DNA of 64,000 nt, taken from positions 3,516,001 to 3,580,000 of the forward strand of contig NZ_CP121679.1 in assembly GCF_029760895.1 (NCBI RefSeq). Direction: 5' to 3'. A model generated the notes under the pieces. The model worked only from the letters and a program-made list of their open reading frames with translations. It had not been told where the DNA came from and ran no database searches. This document shows positions 1 to 9,600 of this stretch, piece after piece. The position numbers were made by a program, and so were the translations under genes. The DNA is from Ancylobacter sp. WKF20 (lineage in GTDB: Bacteria; Pseudomonadota; Alphaproteobacteria; Rhizobiales; Xanthobacteraceae). Position 1 is the stretch's first letter, and each line of letters starts with the position of its first letter.

Positions 1-206
1 TCGAGATGGTGCAGAAGACCGCCAGGCTCGGGGCGGGCGTGCTGGTGGCGGTCTCCGCCCCGACCGCGCTCGCCGTGCGCACGGCGGAGAAGGCCGGCAT
101 CACGCTCGCGGCAATCGCCCGCGACGACGGATTTGAAGTGTTTACCCACCCCCATCGCATCGCGGTCGGCGGGGCAGAACAGGAGCGTATCGCCCATGTC
201 GGCTAA
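1..206 (+). CDS. fdhD: FdhD/FdsC sulfurtransferase, C-terminal part (5' end outside window)
   Basis: Only the last ~68 codons are present; the frame is open to the left edge of the window and stops at 204-206. The visible residues (MVQKTARLGAGVLV, then SAPTALAVRTAEKAGITLA, then a GFEVFTHPHRI-like end) match the C-terminus of FdhD. This protein delivers sulfur to the molybdenum cofactor of formate dehydrogenase in the cytoplasm. The following fdsD gene overlaps its end by 11 nt. This is the usual tail of an NAD-dependent fds formate dehydrogenase operon, in which the FdhD homologue is also called FdsC. The catalytic subunits would lie to the left of the window. The catalytic cysteine is not in the visible part. 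Confidence 0.9.
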   Translation, partial: EMVQKTARLGAGVLVAVSAPTALAVRTAEKAGITLAAIARDDGFEVFTHPHRIAVGGAEQERIAHVG

Positions 207-486
207 TACGATGGAACGTCTCGTCTACATGGCGAACCAGATCGGCAAGTTCTTCGAGGTGCAGAAGCACGACCGGGCGGTGCCCGGCATCGCCAAGCAC
301 ATCAAGGATTTCTGGGACCCGCGCATGCGCGCCCGGATGGAAGACCATCTGGCGGCGGGTGGCGAGGGGCTCTCCCCGCTGGTGTTCGAGGCGCTGAAGA
401 CGCTGCCGCCGGTGAGCCGCGACACGATTCCGGCCGCGCACCCGACGCAGGACGTCCCCGGTCCGACCGCGCACGCCCATCACTGA
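196..486 (+). CDS. fdsD: NAD-dependent formate dehydrogenase delta subunit FdsD
   Basis: This 96-aa protein matches FdsD, the small delta subunit of the soluble molybdenum NAD-dependent formate dehydrogenase (FdsGBAD), which oxidises formate to CO2 with NAD. The conserved core runs MERLVYMANQIGKFF, then GIAKHIKDFWDPRMR around residues 31-45, then LSPLVFEALKTL near residue 65. The tail ends in a short His run (HAHH). The start chosen is the ATG at 196, which gives the family length and overlaps the fdhD stop by 11 nt, indicating translational coupling. An upstream in-frame ATG at 133 lies inside fdhD and is unlikely. FdsD is needed for enzyme activity in Ralstonia-type systems, though its exact job is not settled. 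Confidence 0.92.
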   Translation: MSANTMERLVYMANQIGKFFEVQKHDRAVPGIAKHIKDFWDPRMRARMEDHLAAGGEGLSPLVFEALKTLPPVSRDTIPAAHPTQDVPGPTAHAHH

Positions 487-760
487 GTCGCGCCTCCTAT
501 ATAGATCCCCGAATCCAGCGCCCGGCCCCGTGCCGGGCGTTGTCGTATCGGTAACCGGCGACCGTCGCGCTGCCGGCCGCTATCGGCTTCGCCCGCCGCT
601 GGCGCCGGGATGTTGGCGCCGGGATTTCCCTGCCGCGCGAAAGATGCTCCCATGAAGGGCGCGCGATTGAGGTGAAGCCTTCCGAAAGCACCATGCTTCT
701 GCCATCCGGCGGCGGCATGGCTGGTCCGTTGGGTGGGGCGGCGCGGCGGGAGCGGCTTGG

Positions 761-2596
761 ATGCACGGTGAAGGCCAGGGTTTTCTGATCGGGGCGCTGA
801 TCTTTCTCGCCACCGCCGTCGTCGCCGTGCCGATCGCCAAGCGCCTCGGCCTGTCGCCCATCGTCGGTTACCTGATCGCCGGCGTCGCCATCGGCCCCTC
901 GGGCCTCGGCGCCTTCCACGACCCCGAGCGGATCCTCACCGTGGCCGAAGTCGGCGTGGTGCTGCTGCTCTTCGTCATCGGGCTGGAACTGCAGGTCAGC
1001 CGGCTGCTCGCCATGCGCAAGGCGATCTTCGGCGTCGGCGCGGCGCAGCTCGTCTTCACCGGCATCGCCATCGCCTTCCTCACCCGCTTCGGCGGCGACG
1101 GCTTTGACTGGCGGGCCGCGGTGGTCGCCGGCCTCTCGCTCGCGCTCTCGGCGACGACGATCGCGCTGCAATTGCTGGAGGACAAGGGCGGCCTCGCCCA
1201 GCCCTATGGCCAGCGCACCTTCGCGGTGCTGCTGTTCCAGGATATGGCGGTGGTGCCGCTCATCGCCTTCATGCCGCTGCTCACCCCCGGCGACCATGAG
1301 GCGCAGAGCTTCACCCAGTCGGTCGGCCATGTGCTGGTGGTGATCGCGGCGATCGCCATCGTCATCGGCACCGGGCGCTATCTGCTCACCCCGCTGTTCC
1401 GCATCCTCGCCCGCTCCGGCGCGCGCGAGGTGATGACGGCGGCGGCGCTGCTGGTCGTGCTCGGCGCGGGCGCGCTGATGGCCTCGGTCGGCATGTCCAT
1501 GGCGATGGGCGCCTTCCTCGCCGGCGTCATGCTCTCCGAATCGAGCTTCCGCCATGAGCTGGAGGCCAATGTCGACGCCTTTCGCGGACTGCTGGTGGCG
1601 CTGTTCTTCATGGGCGTGGGCATGTCGATGAATCTCGACGTGGTTCTCGCCAATGCCCCGCTGCTGATCATCGGCACGCTGCTGGTCACGCTGGTGAAGG
1701 CGGTGTCGGTCTGGACGGTGTTCCGCGTCTCCGAGGGCTCCGAGGCCGACGCGGTGCGCTCGGCGACGCTGCTCACCCCGGCGGGCGAGTTCTCCTTCGT
1801 GCTGTTCCCGCTGGCGCTCGGGCTCGGGCTCATCACCGCCCGGCAGGGCGACATGCTCGCCGCCTGCGCCGCCATGACCATGCTGCTCGGCCCGCCCGTG
1901 GCGATGATCGGCGAGCGCCTCGCCCAGCGCATCGAAGCGCGCCAGCGCCATGACGAGCCGCCGGAGGCGGATTTCAGCGAGGCGCACGGCTCGGTGCTGG
2001 TGGTCGGCTTCGGCCGCTTCGGCCAGATCGCCTCGCAATGCCTGCTGGCGCAGGGACTTGAGGTCACCATCATCGACAATGATGTCGAGATGATCCAGAG
2101 CGCCGGCCGCTTCGGCTTCCGCATCTATTATGGCGACGGCACGCGGCTCGACGTTCTGCGGGCGGCGGGCGTCGAGCGGGCGCGGGTGGTGGCGATCTGC
2201 GTCGACCGGCGCGAGATCGCCGACCGCATCGTCGACATTCTGCAGGCCAATGTGCCGGCGGTGCGCCTGCATGTGCGCGCCTATGACCGCACCCACGCCA
2301 TTTCGCTGCGCGACAAGGGCGTGGATTTCGAGATGCGCGAGACCTTTGAATCCGCGCTCGCCTTTGGCGAGGCGACGCTGAGGGCGAGCGGCATCGACGC
2401 CGAGACGGCGCAGGCGACGGTGGTGGATGTGCGCCAGCGCGATCAGGAGCGGCTGCTGCGCCAGCGCCTGATGGTCACCGCCGACGGCCATATCGGGGTC
2501 GAGCCGGAGCCGCTGGTCGCGCCCGAGCGCCTTGCCCAGCCGCTCAACTCCGAGGCCGAGGACGTGCTCAAGCACGAGACCGAGTTTTCCGGCTGA
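761..2596 (+). CDS. Monovalent cation:proton antiporter-2 (KefB/KefC-type) with TrkA-N domain
   Basis: The product is a 611-aa inner-membrane protein of the CPA2 family. Residues ~5-385 form a hydrophobic, multi-helix Na+/H+ exchanger domain (LSPIVGYLIAGVAIGPSGLG near the N-terminus, then VVLLLFVIGLEL). From ~409 there is a cytoplasmic RCK/TrkA-N Rossmann domain with the nucleotide-binding GFGRFGQ motif and an acidic residue ending strand 2 (TIIDND). The architecture is that of glutathione-gated K+ efflux systems (KefB/KefC), which acidify the cytoplasm to protect against electrophiles. Whether this copy is glutathione-gated cannot be seen, and no KefF/KefG partner is adjacent. The ATG at 761 has a GGGAG-type ribosome site ~9 nt upstream. 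The gene stands alone, convergent with the HAD gene downstream. Confidence 0.9.
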   Translation: MHGEGQGFLIGALIFLATAVVAVPIAKRLGLSPIVGYLIAGVAIGPSGLGAFHDPERILTVAEVGVVLLLFVIGLELQVSRLLAMRKAIFGVGAAQLVFTGIAIAFLTRFGGDGFDWRAAVVAGLSLALSATTIALQLLEDKGGLAQPYGQRTFAVLLFQDMAVVPLIAFMPLLTPGDHEAQSFTQSVGHVLVVIAAIAIVIGTGRYLLTPLFRILARSGAREVMTAAALLVVLGAGALMASVGMSMAMGAFLAGVMLSESSFRHELEANVDAFRGLLVALFFMGVGMSMNLDVVLANAPLLIIGTLLVTLVKAVSVWTVFRVSEGSEADAVRSATLLTPAGEFSFVLFPLALGLGLITARQGDMLAACAAMTMLLGPPVAMIGERLAQRIEARQRHDEPPEADFSEAHGSVLVVGFGRFGQIASQCLLAQGLEVTIIDNDVEMIQSAGRFGFRIYYGDGTRLDVLRAAGVERARVVAICVDRREIADRIVDILQANVPAVRLHVRAYDRTHAISLRDKGVDFEMRETFESALAFGEATLRASGIDAETAQATVVDVRQRDQERLLRQRLMVTADGHIGVEPEPLVAPERLAQPLNSEAEDVLKHETEFSG

Positions 2597-2665
2597 TGGC
2601 GATGCGCGGCGGGCGCCCCAGCAAGCGCCCCCCTGTGCCCAAGCGCCCGCCGGCGCGCGCCGCTC

Positions 2666-3508
2666 TCAGCCCGCCGCGCGCGGCAGCACGAACTGCTCGA
2701 TGGCGTGAGCGACGCCGTCTTCCTCATTGGTGAGGGTCACGAGGTCGGCCTGCGCCTTCACCTCCGGCGCGCCATTGCCCATGGCGATGGCAAGGCCGGC
2801 GGTGCCGAACATCGGCAGGTCATTGGCCATGTCGCCGATCACCGCAACCTCCTCCACCGCCACCCCGTAATGCCGGGCGAAGGCGCGCACGGCATAGCCC
2901 TTGTCGGTGCCGGGCGGGGTGAGGTCGAGATATTTCGCCTGCGAGCGGCGGGCCGTGGCGCCGGCGCCAACCAGCGCCTGCAGCTCGGGCTCGCTCGCCG
3001 CCAGCATCTCGAAATCGGTCGAGGAGAACACGATCTTGCCGGCCCGCGTGACATGGTCGCCAAAGTCGCTCACCAGCGTCGGCGGGAAGGCGACGGTGCG
3101 GGTCTCGCCGGCGACATAAGGATTGTCGGGGTCGGTGAGATACCACTCATTGTCGGCGAACACCCAGACCGAGGCGCCGCGCGGCACCATCATGTCGAGG
3201 CCCTTCTGCACGGCGGCCGGGTCGATCAGCGTCTCCTCGACCAGGCTGTAATCGCCGCGCAGGATGGTGCCGCCATTGAAGCCGCCGAAAATGTCGAGGC
3301 CGAGGGCCTCGTTCAAGAGCCGCATGCCGCGCGGCGGGCGGGCGGAGACGGCGGCGAAGGCGACGCCGGCCGCGCGCAGGCGGCGCACCGCCTCCACCGT
3401 GGCGGGGGTGACCTCCTTGGCGCGGTTCACCAGCGTGCCGTCGACATCCGACACCATGAGGCGGATGCGCGAGGGCAGAGGCCGCTTGTCGGCACGTAAA
3501 TCGGTCAT
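2666..3508 (-). CDS. Cof-type HAD-IIB family phosphatase
   Basis: This 280-aa cytoplasmic protein has HAD motif I as SDVDGTL (nucleophile D21, acid/base D23) and motif IV as VIGDMANDLPMFG near residue 235. The large cap insert between them is of the Cof/YidA type. The family dephosphorylates sugar phosphates and related metabolites; the substrate here is unknown. The ATG at 3508 overlaps the stop of zwf in an ATGA junction, so it is the last gene of a gnd-zwf-HAD operon. This position is often held by pgl (6-phosphogluconolactonase) in other bacteria, but the sequence is HAD, not lactonase. A longer in-frame extension upstream of 3508 lies inside zwf and is not used. Confidence 0.9.
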   Translation of the reverse strand: MTDLRADKRPLPSRIRLMVSDVDGTLVNRAKEVTPATVEAVRRLRAAGVAFAAVSARPPRGMRLLNEALGLDIFGGFNGGTILRGDYSLVEETLIDPAAVQKGLDMMVPRGASVWVFADNEWYLTDPDNPYVAGETRTVAFPPTLVSDFGDHVTRAGKIVFSSTDFEMLAASEPELQALVGAGATARRSQAKYLDLTPPGTDKGYAVRAFARHYGVAVEEVAVIGDMANDLPMFGTAGLAIAMGNGAPEVKAQADLVTLTNEEDGVAHAIEQFVLPRAAG

Positions 3509-5046
3509 CGCGCGCGGTCCCTTTCGAGCGGCAGCCACTGGAAGCCATCCTGCGCCAGCATCACGTCCGACATGGCCGGGCCGTCGCTGCCGGCGGCATA
3601 AAACTGCACGTCGTTCTCGCCGCCGGCTACCGCTTCGAGGATCGGCTCCACAGCTTCCCAGCCGGCCTCGATGGTGTCGGCACGCTGGAACAGCGTGGGA
3701 TCGCCGCACAGGCAGTCATAGATCAGCGTCTCATAGCCGGTGCTGGGCGCCGCCTTGAAGTAGTCGGTGTATTTGAAATCCATCTGCACGTCGGAAAGCC
3801 GCACCTTGCGGCCGGGCACCTTGGCGGCGAAGCGCAGCGACACGCCCTCGTCCGGCTGCACATGGATCACCATCATGTTCGGCTTCAGCGCGGTCGGCAG
3901 ATGGCTGAACAGCACGCCCGGCGCGCGCTTGAACTGGATGGCGATCTCGGTGCGGCGCTTGGCCAGCGCCTTGCCGGTGCGCACATAGAACGGCACGCCG
4001 TTCCAGCGCCAGGAATCGACGAAGCATTTCAGCGCCAGATAGGTCTCCGTCCGGCTGTCCGGGTCGACATCCTTCTCGGCGCGATAATCCTTCACCGGCT
4101 GGCCGTTGACGAAGCCGGCGCGGTACTGGCCGCGCACCGCCGCGCCGATCGCCTCGCTCGGGCGCATGTGGCGGATGGCCTCGATCACCTTGGTCTTCTC
4201 GGTGCGCACCGCGTCGGCGTCGAACGAGTTCGGCGGCTCCATGGCGGTCATGGCGAGGAGCTGGAACATGTGATTCGGCACCATATCGCGCAGCGCGCCG
4301 GTGGTGTCGTAGAAGCCGCCGCGCTGCTCCACCGTCACCGTCTCGGCGGCGGTGATCTGCACGTGGTCGATATATTCCTTGGTCCAGATGGGCTCGAAGA
4401 TGCCGTTGCCGAAGCGCAGCGCCATCATGTTCTGGACCGTTTCCTTGCCGAGGAAATGGTCGATCCGGTAGATCTGCCGCTCATTGGCGATGGACAGCAG
4501 CCGCCGGTTGAGCGCGCGGGCCGAGGGCAGGTCGGTGCCGAAGGGCTTTTCCACCACGATATGGCGGAAGCCGCGCTCCTCCTTCAAAAGGCCGGCCGCG
4601 CCGAGCTGCTCGGCAATGGTGGCGAAGAAGCGCGGGGCCACCGCCAGATAGAACACCGCGTTGCAGGTGAGCTGGGCGCGCCCGTCCAGCCGCTCGCGGA
4701 TGCGCCCATAGGTGGCGGGATCCTCGAAATCGCCGGCCATGTAGCCGATGCGGTTCATCAGCCAGCGCCAGGTCTCGCCGCTGGTGTCGCAGGAGCCCGG
4801 CAGCTTGGCGATCTCCTCGGTGAGGAAGGCGCGGTACTCCTCCTCGCTGCGCTCGACATGATCGACGCCGATGATGGCGAAGTCGTCGGCGAGCACGCCC
4901 TCATTGGCGAGGTTGTAGAGCGAGGGCAGCAGCAGGCGCTTGGTGAGGTCACCCGAGGCGCCGAAGATGAAGAAGGTGGAGGCCGGTGCCGGCGCCGCAT
5001 CGGGCGCGAGAACCTTCTGGCCGAGAACGACGGTCTCGCTTCCCAT
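3505..5046 (-). CDS. zwf: Glucose-6-phosphate 1-dehydrogenase
   Basis: The 513-aa product is glucose-6-phosphate dehydrogenase, which oxidises glucose 6-phosphate to 6-phosphogluconolactone with NAD(P)+ and feeds the oxidative pentose phosphate and Entner-Doudoroff routes. The N-terminal coenzyme motif GASGDLTKRLLLPSL begins at G29, and the substrate-binding motif RIDHFLGKE lies near residue 195. The C-terminal domain is complete, with the typical end after the PLERDRAR stretch. The chosen ATG at 5046 lies 13 nt after the gnd stop. An in-frame GTG three codons upstream is also possible. The gene overlaps the downstream HAD gene by 4 nt, and the unit gnd-zwf-HAD reads as one operon. Confidence 0.96.
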   Translation of the reverse strand: MGSETVVLGQKVLAPDAAPAPASTFFIFGASGDLTKRLLLPSLYNLANEGVLADDFAIIGVDHVERSEEEYRAFLTEEIAKLPGSCDTSGETWRWLMNRIGYMAGDFEDPATYGRIRERLDGRAQLTCNAVFYLAVAPRFFATIAEQLGAAGLLKEERGFRHIVVEKPFGTDLPSARALNRRLLSIANERQIYRIDHFLGKETVQNMMALRFGNGIFEPIWTKEYIDHVQITAAETVTVEQRGGFYDTTGALRDMVPNHMFQLLAMTAMEPPNSFDADAVRTEKTKVIEAIRHMRPSEAIGAAVRGQYRAGFVNGQPVKDYRAEKDVDPDSRTETYLALKCFVDSWRWNGVPFYVRTGKALAKRRTEIAIQFKRAPGVLFSHLPTALKPNMMVIHVQPDEGVSLRFAAKVPGRKVRLSDVQMDFKYTDYFKAAPSTGYETLIYDCLCGDPTLFQRADTIEAGWEAVEPILEAVAGGENDVQFYAAGSDGPAMSDVMLAQDGFQWLPLERDRAR

Positions 5047-5059
5047 GGCTGTCACGCGG

Positions 5060-6040
5060 TCACTTGGACTTGAATTCGGAGTGGCCGCCGAACTGGAAGC
5101 GCATGGCCGACAGCAGCTTCTCGCCAAAGGTGTGGTCCTGGCGCGAGCGGAAGCGGGCGAACAGCGCGGCGGTGAGCACCTCGGCCGAGACCGCCTCCTC
5201 GACGGCGGCTTCCACCGTCCAGCGGCCCTCGCCGGAATCGGCGACCGCGCCGGAATAATCCGTCAGCTTCTCGTCGCTGGTCAGCGCGATGGCGGTGAGG
5301 TCGAGCAGCCAGGAGGAGACGACCGAGCCACGGCGCCAGACCTCGGCGATGTCGGCCATGTCCAGCGTGAAGCGCTCGTGCTCGGGCAGCTCGGCCGAGG
5401 CCTTGTTCTTGAGGATGTCGAATCCCTCGGCATAGGCCTGCATCAGCCCGTACTCGATGCCGTTATGGATCATCTTGACGAAATGGCCGGAGCCGGCCGG
5501 GCCGGTGTGGATGTAGCCCTGCTCGACGCGGGGGTCGCGCGCCTCGCGGCCGGGGGTGCGGGGAATGTCGCCGAGACCCGGGGCGAGGGCGGCGAAGATC
5601 GGGTCGAGCCGGTCGACCGCTTCCTTCTCGCCGCCGATCATCATGCAATAGCCGCGCTCGAGGCCCCAGACGCCGCCGGAGGTGCCGACATCGATATAGA
5701 CGATGCCGCTCTCGCGCAGGCTGGCGGCGCGGCGGATGTCGTCCTTGTAGAAGCTGTTGCCGCCGTCGATGATGACGTCGCCGGCGCTCAGCAGCCCGGC
5801 GAGCTCGTTGATGGTGCTCTCCGTCGGGCCGCCCGCCGGCAGCATGACCCACACCGCGCGCGGGGCATCGAGCTTGGCGACGACATCGGCGAGGCTGGTC
5901 GCGCCGGTGCTGCCCTCGCTCGCGAGGCCCTCGACCGCGGCGCTGTTGCGATCCCACACGACGCAGGAATGGCCAGCCTTGGTGAGACGGCGCGCGATGT
6001 TCCCACCCATGCGGCCAAGACCGACGATACCGAGCTGCAT
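5060..6040 (-). CDS. gnd: 6-phosphogluconate dehydrogenase (decarboxylating), short type
   Basis: This 326-aa enzyme converts 6-phosphogluconate to ribulose 5-phosphate and CO2. It has the N-terminal GLGRMGGN dinucleotide motif (residues 7-14), a [12 protein letters not shown] region after residue 110, and the catalytic block [14 protein letters not shown] near residue 185. The length is that of the short GntZ/YqeC-like class (about 300-330 aa), not the ~470-aa E. coli Gnd. Strand 2 ends in WDRN, an acidic position more typical of NAD-preferring members, but cofactor use is an inference. The start is the ATG at 6040, with GGAGG about 7 nt upstream; longer in-frame extensions lack this. It is the first gene of the gnd-zwf-HAD operon. 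Confidence 0.95.
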   Translation of the reverse strand: MQLGIVGLGRMGGNIARRLTKAGHSCVVWDRNSAAVEGLASEGSTGATSLADVVAKLDAPRAVWVMLPAGGPTESTINELAGLLSAGDVIIDGGNSFYKDDIRRAASLRESGIVYIDVGTSGGVWGLERGYCMMIGGEKEAVDRLDPIFAALAPGLGDIPRTPGREARDPRVEQGYIHTGPAGSGHFVKMIHNGIEYGLMQAYAEGFDILKNKASAELPEHERFTLDMADIAEVWRRGSVVSSWLLDLTAIALTSDEKLTDYSGAVADSGEGRWTVEAAVEEAVSAEVLTAALFARFRSRQDHTFGEKLLSAMRFQFGGHSEFKSK

Positions 6041-6265
6041 AGACCTGCCTCCGACTGTTGACATTGCCGGCCATGCCGGCACCGCTGCTGACGCCGGCAT
6101 TGCCGGCCGAGCGCACCCTAAGCCGCCCGTGCGACAATTGAAATGTCGCCCCTGCGCGCTTGGCTGAACATATCGTGGACGCCCGAGCGCGCGCAGCCTC
6201 AGAAACGGGGGGCTTACTGTCCAGTAGTGGACGTTCGCGCCGCGGCGTCTGCGCTATTGAGCGAC

Positions 6266-6484
6266 ATGCACAAGACCGAAGAAACCGCCCGTGCCATCTG
6301 CGCCCTCGATCTGCGCGCCCGCGGCGTCAGCGACGCGGAGCTGCCGGCGCTGGTCGACCGGTTCTGGCCGGTGCTCGCCAACGAGATCCGCCAGGGCATC
6401 ATGGAGGGCAGCTGGCCCTTCAGCGCGCAGGAAATCGAGGCGCTGACGCAGGATTACCGGCGCGTGCTGAAGCAGCGGCGCTAG
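6266..6484 (+). CDS. Small hypothetical protein (72 aa)
   Basis: I do not recognise the family. The predicted product is a soluble, helical 72-aa protein with balanced charge. It starts MHKTEETARAICALDLRARG and ends in an Arg-rich YRRVLKQRR. It has no signal peptide, cysteine pair or membrane segment. The start at 6266 lacks a strong Shine-Dalgarno; longer in-frame starts (to 6143) run into low-quality sequence between divergent promoters. Codon composition matches the chromosome, and the reading frame is closed cleanly before the autotransporter leader. It lies divergent from gnd. A 5-bp inverted repeat, GTCCA-GTAG-TGGAC (6219-6232), lies upstream and could be an operator. Function unknown. 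Confidence 0.55.
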   Translation: MHKTEETARAICALDLRARGVSDAELPALVDRFWPVLANEIRQGIMEGSWPFSAQEIEALTQDYRRVLKQRR

Positions 6485-6525
6485 GCCGCGCGCGCGGGTG
6501 ATCGGCATAAGACCCGCCTATCCCA

Positions 6526-6542
6526 TGTGATTTTAGGTCACA
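6526..6542. promoter_or_regulatory. Imperfect CRP/FNR-like palindrome upstream of the autotransporter
   Basis: TGTGA and TCACA half-sites flank a 7-nt spacer (TTTTAGG), about 90 nt before the autotransporter ATG. The consensus CRP spacing is 6 nt, so this is one base too wide. The region is also locally A+T-rich for this genome (ATTTTACC follows), which suits a promoter. It is suggestive only. Confidence 0.35.
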
Positions 6543-6633
6543 TTTTACCTTTCCCACCTGTTGGCTGCTCGATAGAGTTGCCGCGAGCGCCAGGAAACCC
6601 ATCAAGGGCCGGCGTGCGGCAACGGGGCAGGGC

Positions 6634-9600
6634 ATGACGGTAAAGGCGGGGAATGGCGCGCGCATCGATGTGCGGCGTGGGGATGTTTTTGCGCGCGCGG
6701 CGTCGGCCCGCTTGCGCCAGGGGCTGCTGGCGGGTGCCGCGCTGATCCCGATGCTCATGGGCGGTGGCGCTGCGCAGGCGGCACCCATGCCCAGTGCCTG
6801 CACGGTCACCGGAACGACGATGCTGACCGGCTGCGACGGCACTTATGCCAGCGTCGACATGACGCCCGGCACCGGCTCGCTGACCGTCGACAGTCTCGTC
6901 ACGGTCTCCGTCATCTATCCGTCGCCGCTCACGCTGGGGATCTACAACCAGACCGTCACGCTGACCGGCACGACGGTGCTGGACAACCCGGACTACAGCG
7001 CGCTGATCATGCAGTTCGGCACCGATCACGACGCTCACGTCATAGCCGTCACGGTCAACGCCACGGTCAACATCGGCAGCAACGTCGTGGCGACCGCGGA
7101 AGACGGTTTCGGCACCATCTGGGTGCGCAATGATTATGGCGGGTCGGTCACCATCGACAATGCCGGCACGATCACCTACACGGCGACGAACGACGGAGAC
7201 CTGGTTGCCGCGATCAGCGGCGTGACCAATTTCGGGCCGGTGACGATAACCAATAGCGGCGCGGTCACCTCCAACAATGCCTGGGGCATCTATGCCGACG
7301 GCAATTACCGCGGCCCGACCGACGGCCAGCGGGAGACGGTGTCCGTCACCAACACCGAGAGCGGCGTCGTCACCGCCTACACCGCCGGTATCCGCGTCAT
7401 CGACTATTACGGGCTGGCGGAGCTGACCAATGAGGGCACTGTCACCTCGACGCTTCGGCAGGCGCTGGTGGCCTGGTCGAACAATGGCGATACCACCATC
7501 ACCAATTCTGGCACCGCAACATCCCAAAATGACAATGCCGTCTATGCGATGACGGAGATCGGCAAGGTCACCGTCACCAATAGTGGCACGGTGACGGCCT
7601 ATGGCGACCCGACGCTCGACGCGGCTCATATCGCGCTGACCGAAACCCTCTCCGGCTTCAATGGCCTGCGCGGCACGGCCTACACGTCGGGCGATATCGA
7701 GATCACCAACGAGGCCACCGGCATCGTCAGTGCCGTTCGCGACGCCGCCATCCTCGCCGAAACGCCGGTCGGCGACATCACGATCACCAATGCCGGCCAG
7801 CTCACCGGCAAATATGGCATCGTCGCCAATAGCGGCTTCGCCACCGGCGGCAGCTCGGCCACGGTGCCGACCACGCAGGGCGACATCGACGTTACCAATA
7901 GCGGCCAAATCACCGCGACCGACCTTGCCGTGTCGCTCGATGCCACCACCAACCGGCTGGACAATAGCGGGACCATCGAGACCTCCGGCACGACAGCGGT
8001 TGAGACCGGCAATGGCAACAGCACGGTCATCAACAGCGGCACCATCGCCGCCGCGACCGCCAGCGACATCGCGGTCAGCATGGGCACGGGCAGCAACCGC
8101 TTCGTGCTCGCCGACACCGCGACGGTGACCGGCATCGTCACCAATGCGAGCAGCGGCAACACGCTGGAGCTGACCGGCAGCGCCTCGGGCACGTTCAACC
8201 TCGACAGCGTCAATGACACCGGCGCCTATCGCGGCTTCGGTAATCTTGAAAAGTCCGGCACCGGCACCTGGGTGCTCACCGGCGAGAGCCCGACGCTGAC
8301 CGGCACGGTCACCGTCTCGGCCGGCACGCTGCAGGTCGGCAATGGCGGCACGTCAGGAACCATCGCTGCCAATGTGTCGATCGCCAGTGGCGCCACGCTC
8401 ACCATCAACCGGTCGGACGATCTCGTCTTCGCCAATGTCATTTCCGGCACCGGCTCGCTGGTGAAGGACGGGGCGAACACGCTGACCCTGACCGGCGAGA
8501 ACACCTTCTCCGGCGTCGTCACCATCAATGCCGGCACGCTGCAGATCGGCAATGGCGGCGCGACCGGTTCGATTGCCGGCGACATCGTCAATAATGCCGC
8601 GCTCGTGTTCAACCGCACCGGCACCTACGACTTCCCCGGCACCATCACCGGCAGCGGCTCCGTCACCATTCTCTCCGGCACGGTGAACTTCATCGGCGCC
8701 TCCGGCTATACCGGGCCGATCGACGTGGCCGGCGCTGACCTCGTGCTGACGGAAGGCTCGACCTCCAGCTCCACCTTCACCGTCACCGGCGGTGGCGTGC
8801 TGAGCGGCGAGGGCACCATTGCCGGCCTCTCGGTGGGCAATGGCGGCAGCGTCGCGCCGGGCTATTCGCCGGGCACGCTCACCGTCGCCGGCAATGTCGA
8901 TTTCGGCGGCGGCTCGACCTATGTCGTCGACATCGCCGCCGACGGCACGCACGATCTGATCCTCGCGACCGGCACGGCGACGCTGAGCGGCGGCACGGTG
9001 CAGGTGGTGGCGGAGGCCGGCTATGTCACGCCGCTCGCGACCTACACCATCCTCACGGCGGGCGGCGGGCTCACCGGCACCTTCGACACGGTGAGCAGCA
9101 ATTTCGCCTTCCTCACGCCGATCCTCGGCTATGACGCCAGCAACGTCTATCTGACGCTGGCGCGCAACGACATCAGCTTCGCCAGCGTCGGCCAGACGGC
9201 GAACCAGCAGGCGACCGGCGCGGGCGTGGAAACCCTCGGCCTCGGCAACCCGGTCTATGACGCGGTGCTGTCGATCTCGACCACCAACGCTCCCATCGCC
9301 TTCGACGCCCTGTCGGGTGAGGCCTATGCGACGGTGACGACCATCTTCGCCCAGCAGTCGAGCTATCTGCGCGAGGCGGTGGGCGGGCGCGTGCGCCAGG
9401 GCTTCGCCGAGGACGCGGCGGCGAGCGGCCCGCAGACCGCGGCGCTGACGCCCGGCTCGGGCGCGGTGCTGTGGGCGCAGGGCTATGGCGCCTGGGGCAA
9501 CAATTCCAGCAATGGCAACGCCGCGAGCGCCGACAGCACTGTGGGCGGCTTCTTCGCCGGCGCCGACATCCCGCTCGGCGACAGCTGGCGGTTCGGCGTG

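Noticed and set aside
497..2575. Long antisense open frame opposite the Kef-type antiporter
   Set aside because: His/Arg/Gln/Ala-rich translation without family similarity; a product of high GC at codon position 3 of the real gene.
6219..6232. GTCCA-GTAG-TGGAC inverted repeat as operator
   Set aside because: A 5-bp stem is too short to separate from chance in this GC-rich spacer; mentioned only with the small gene.
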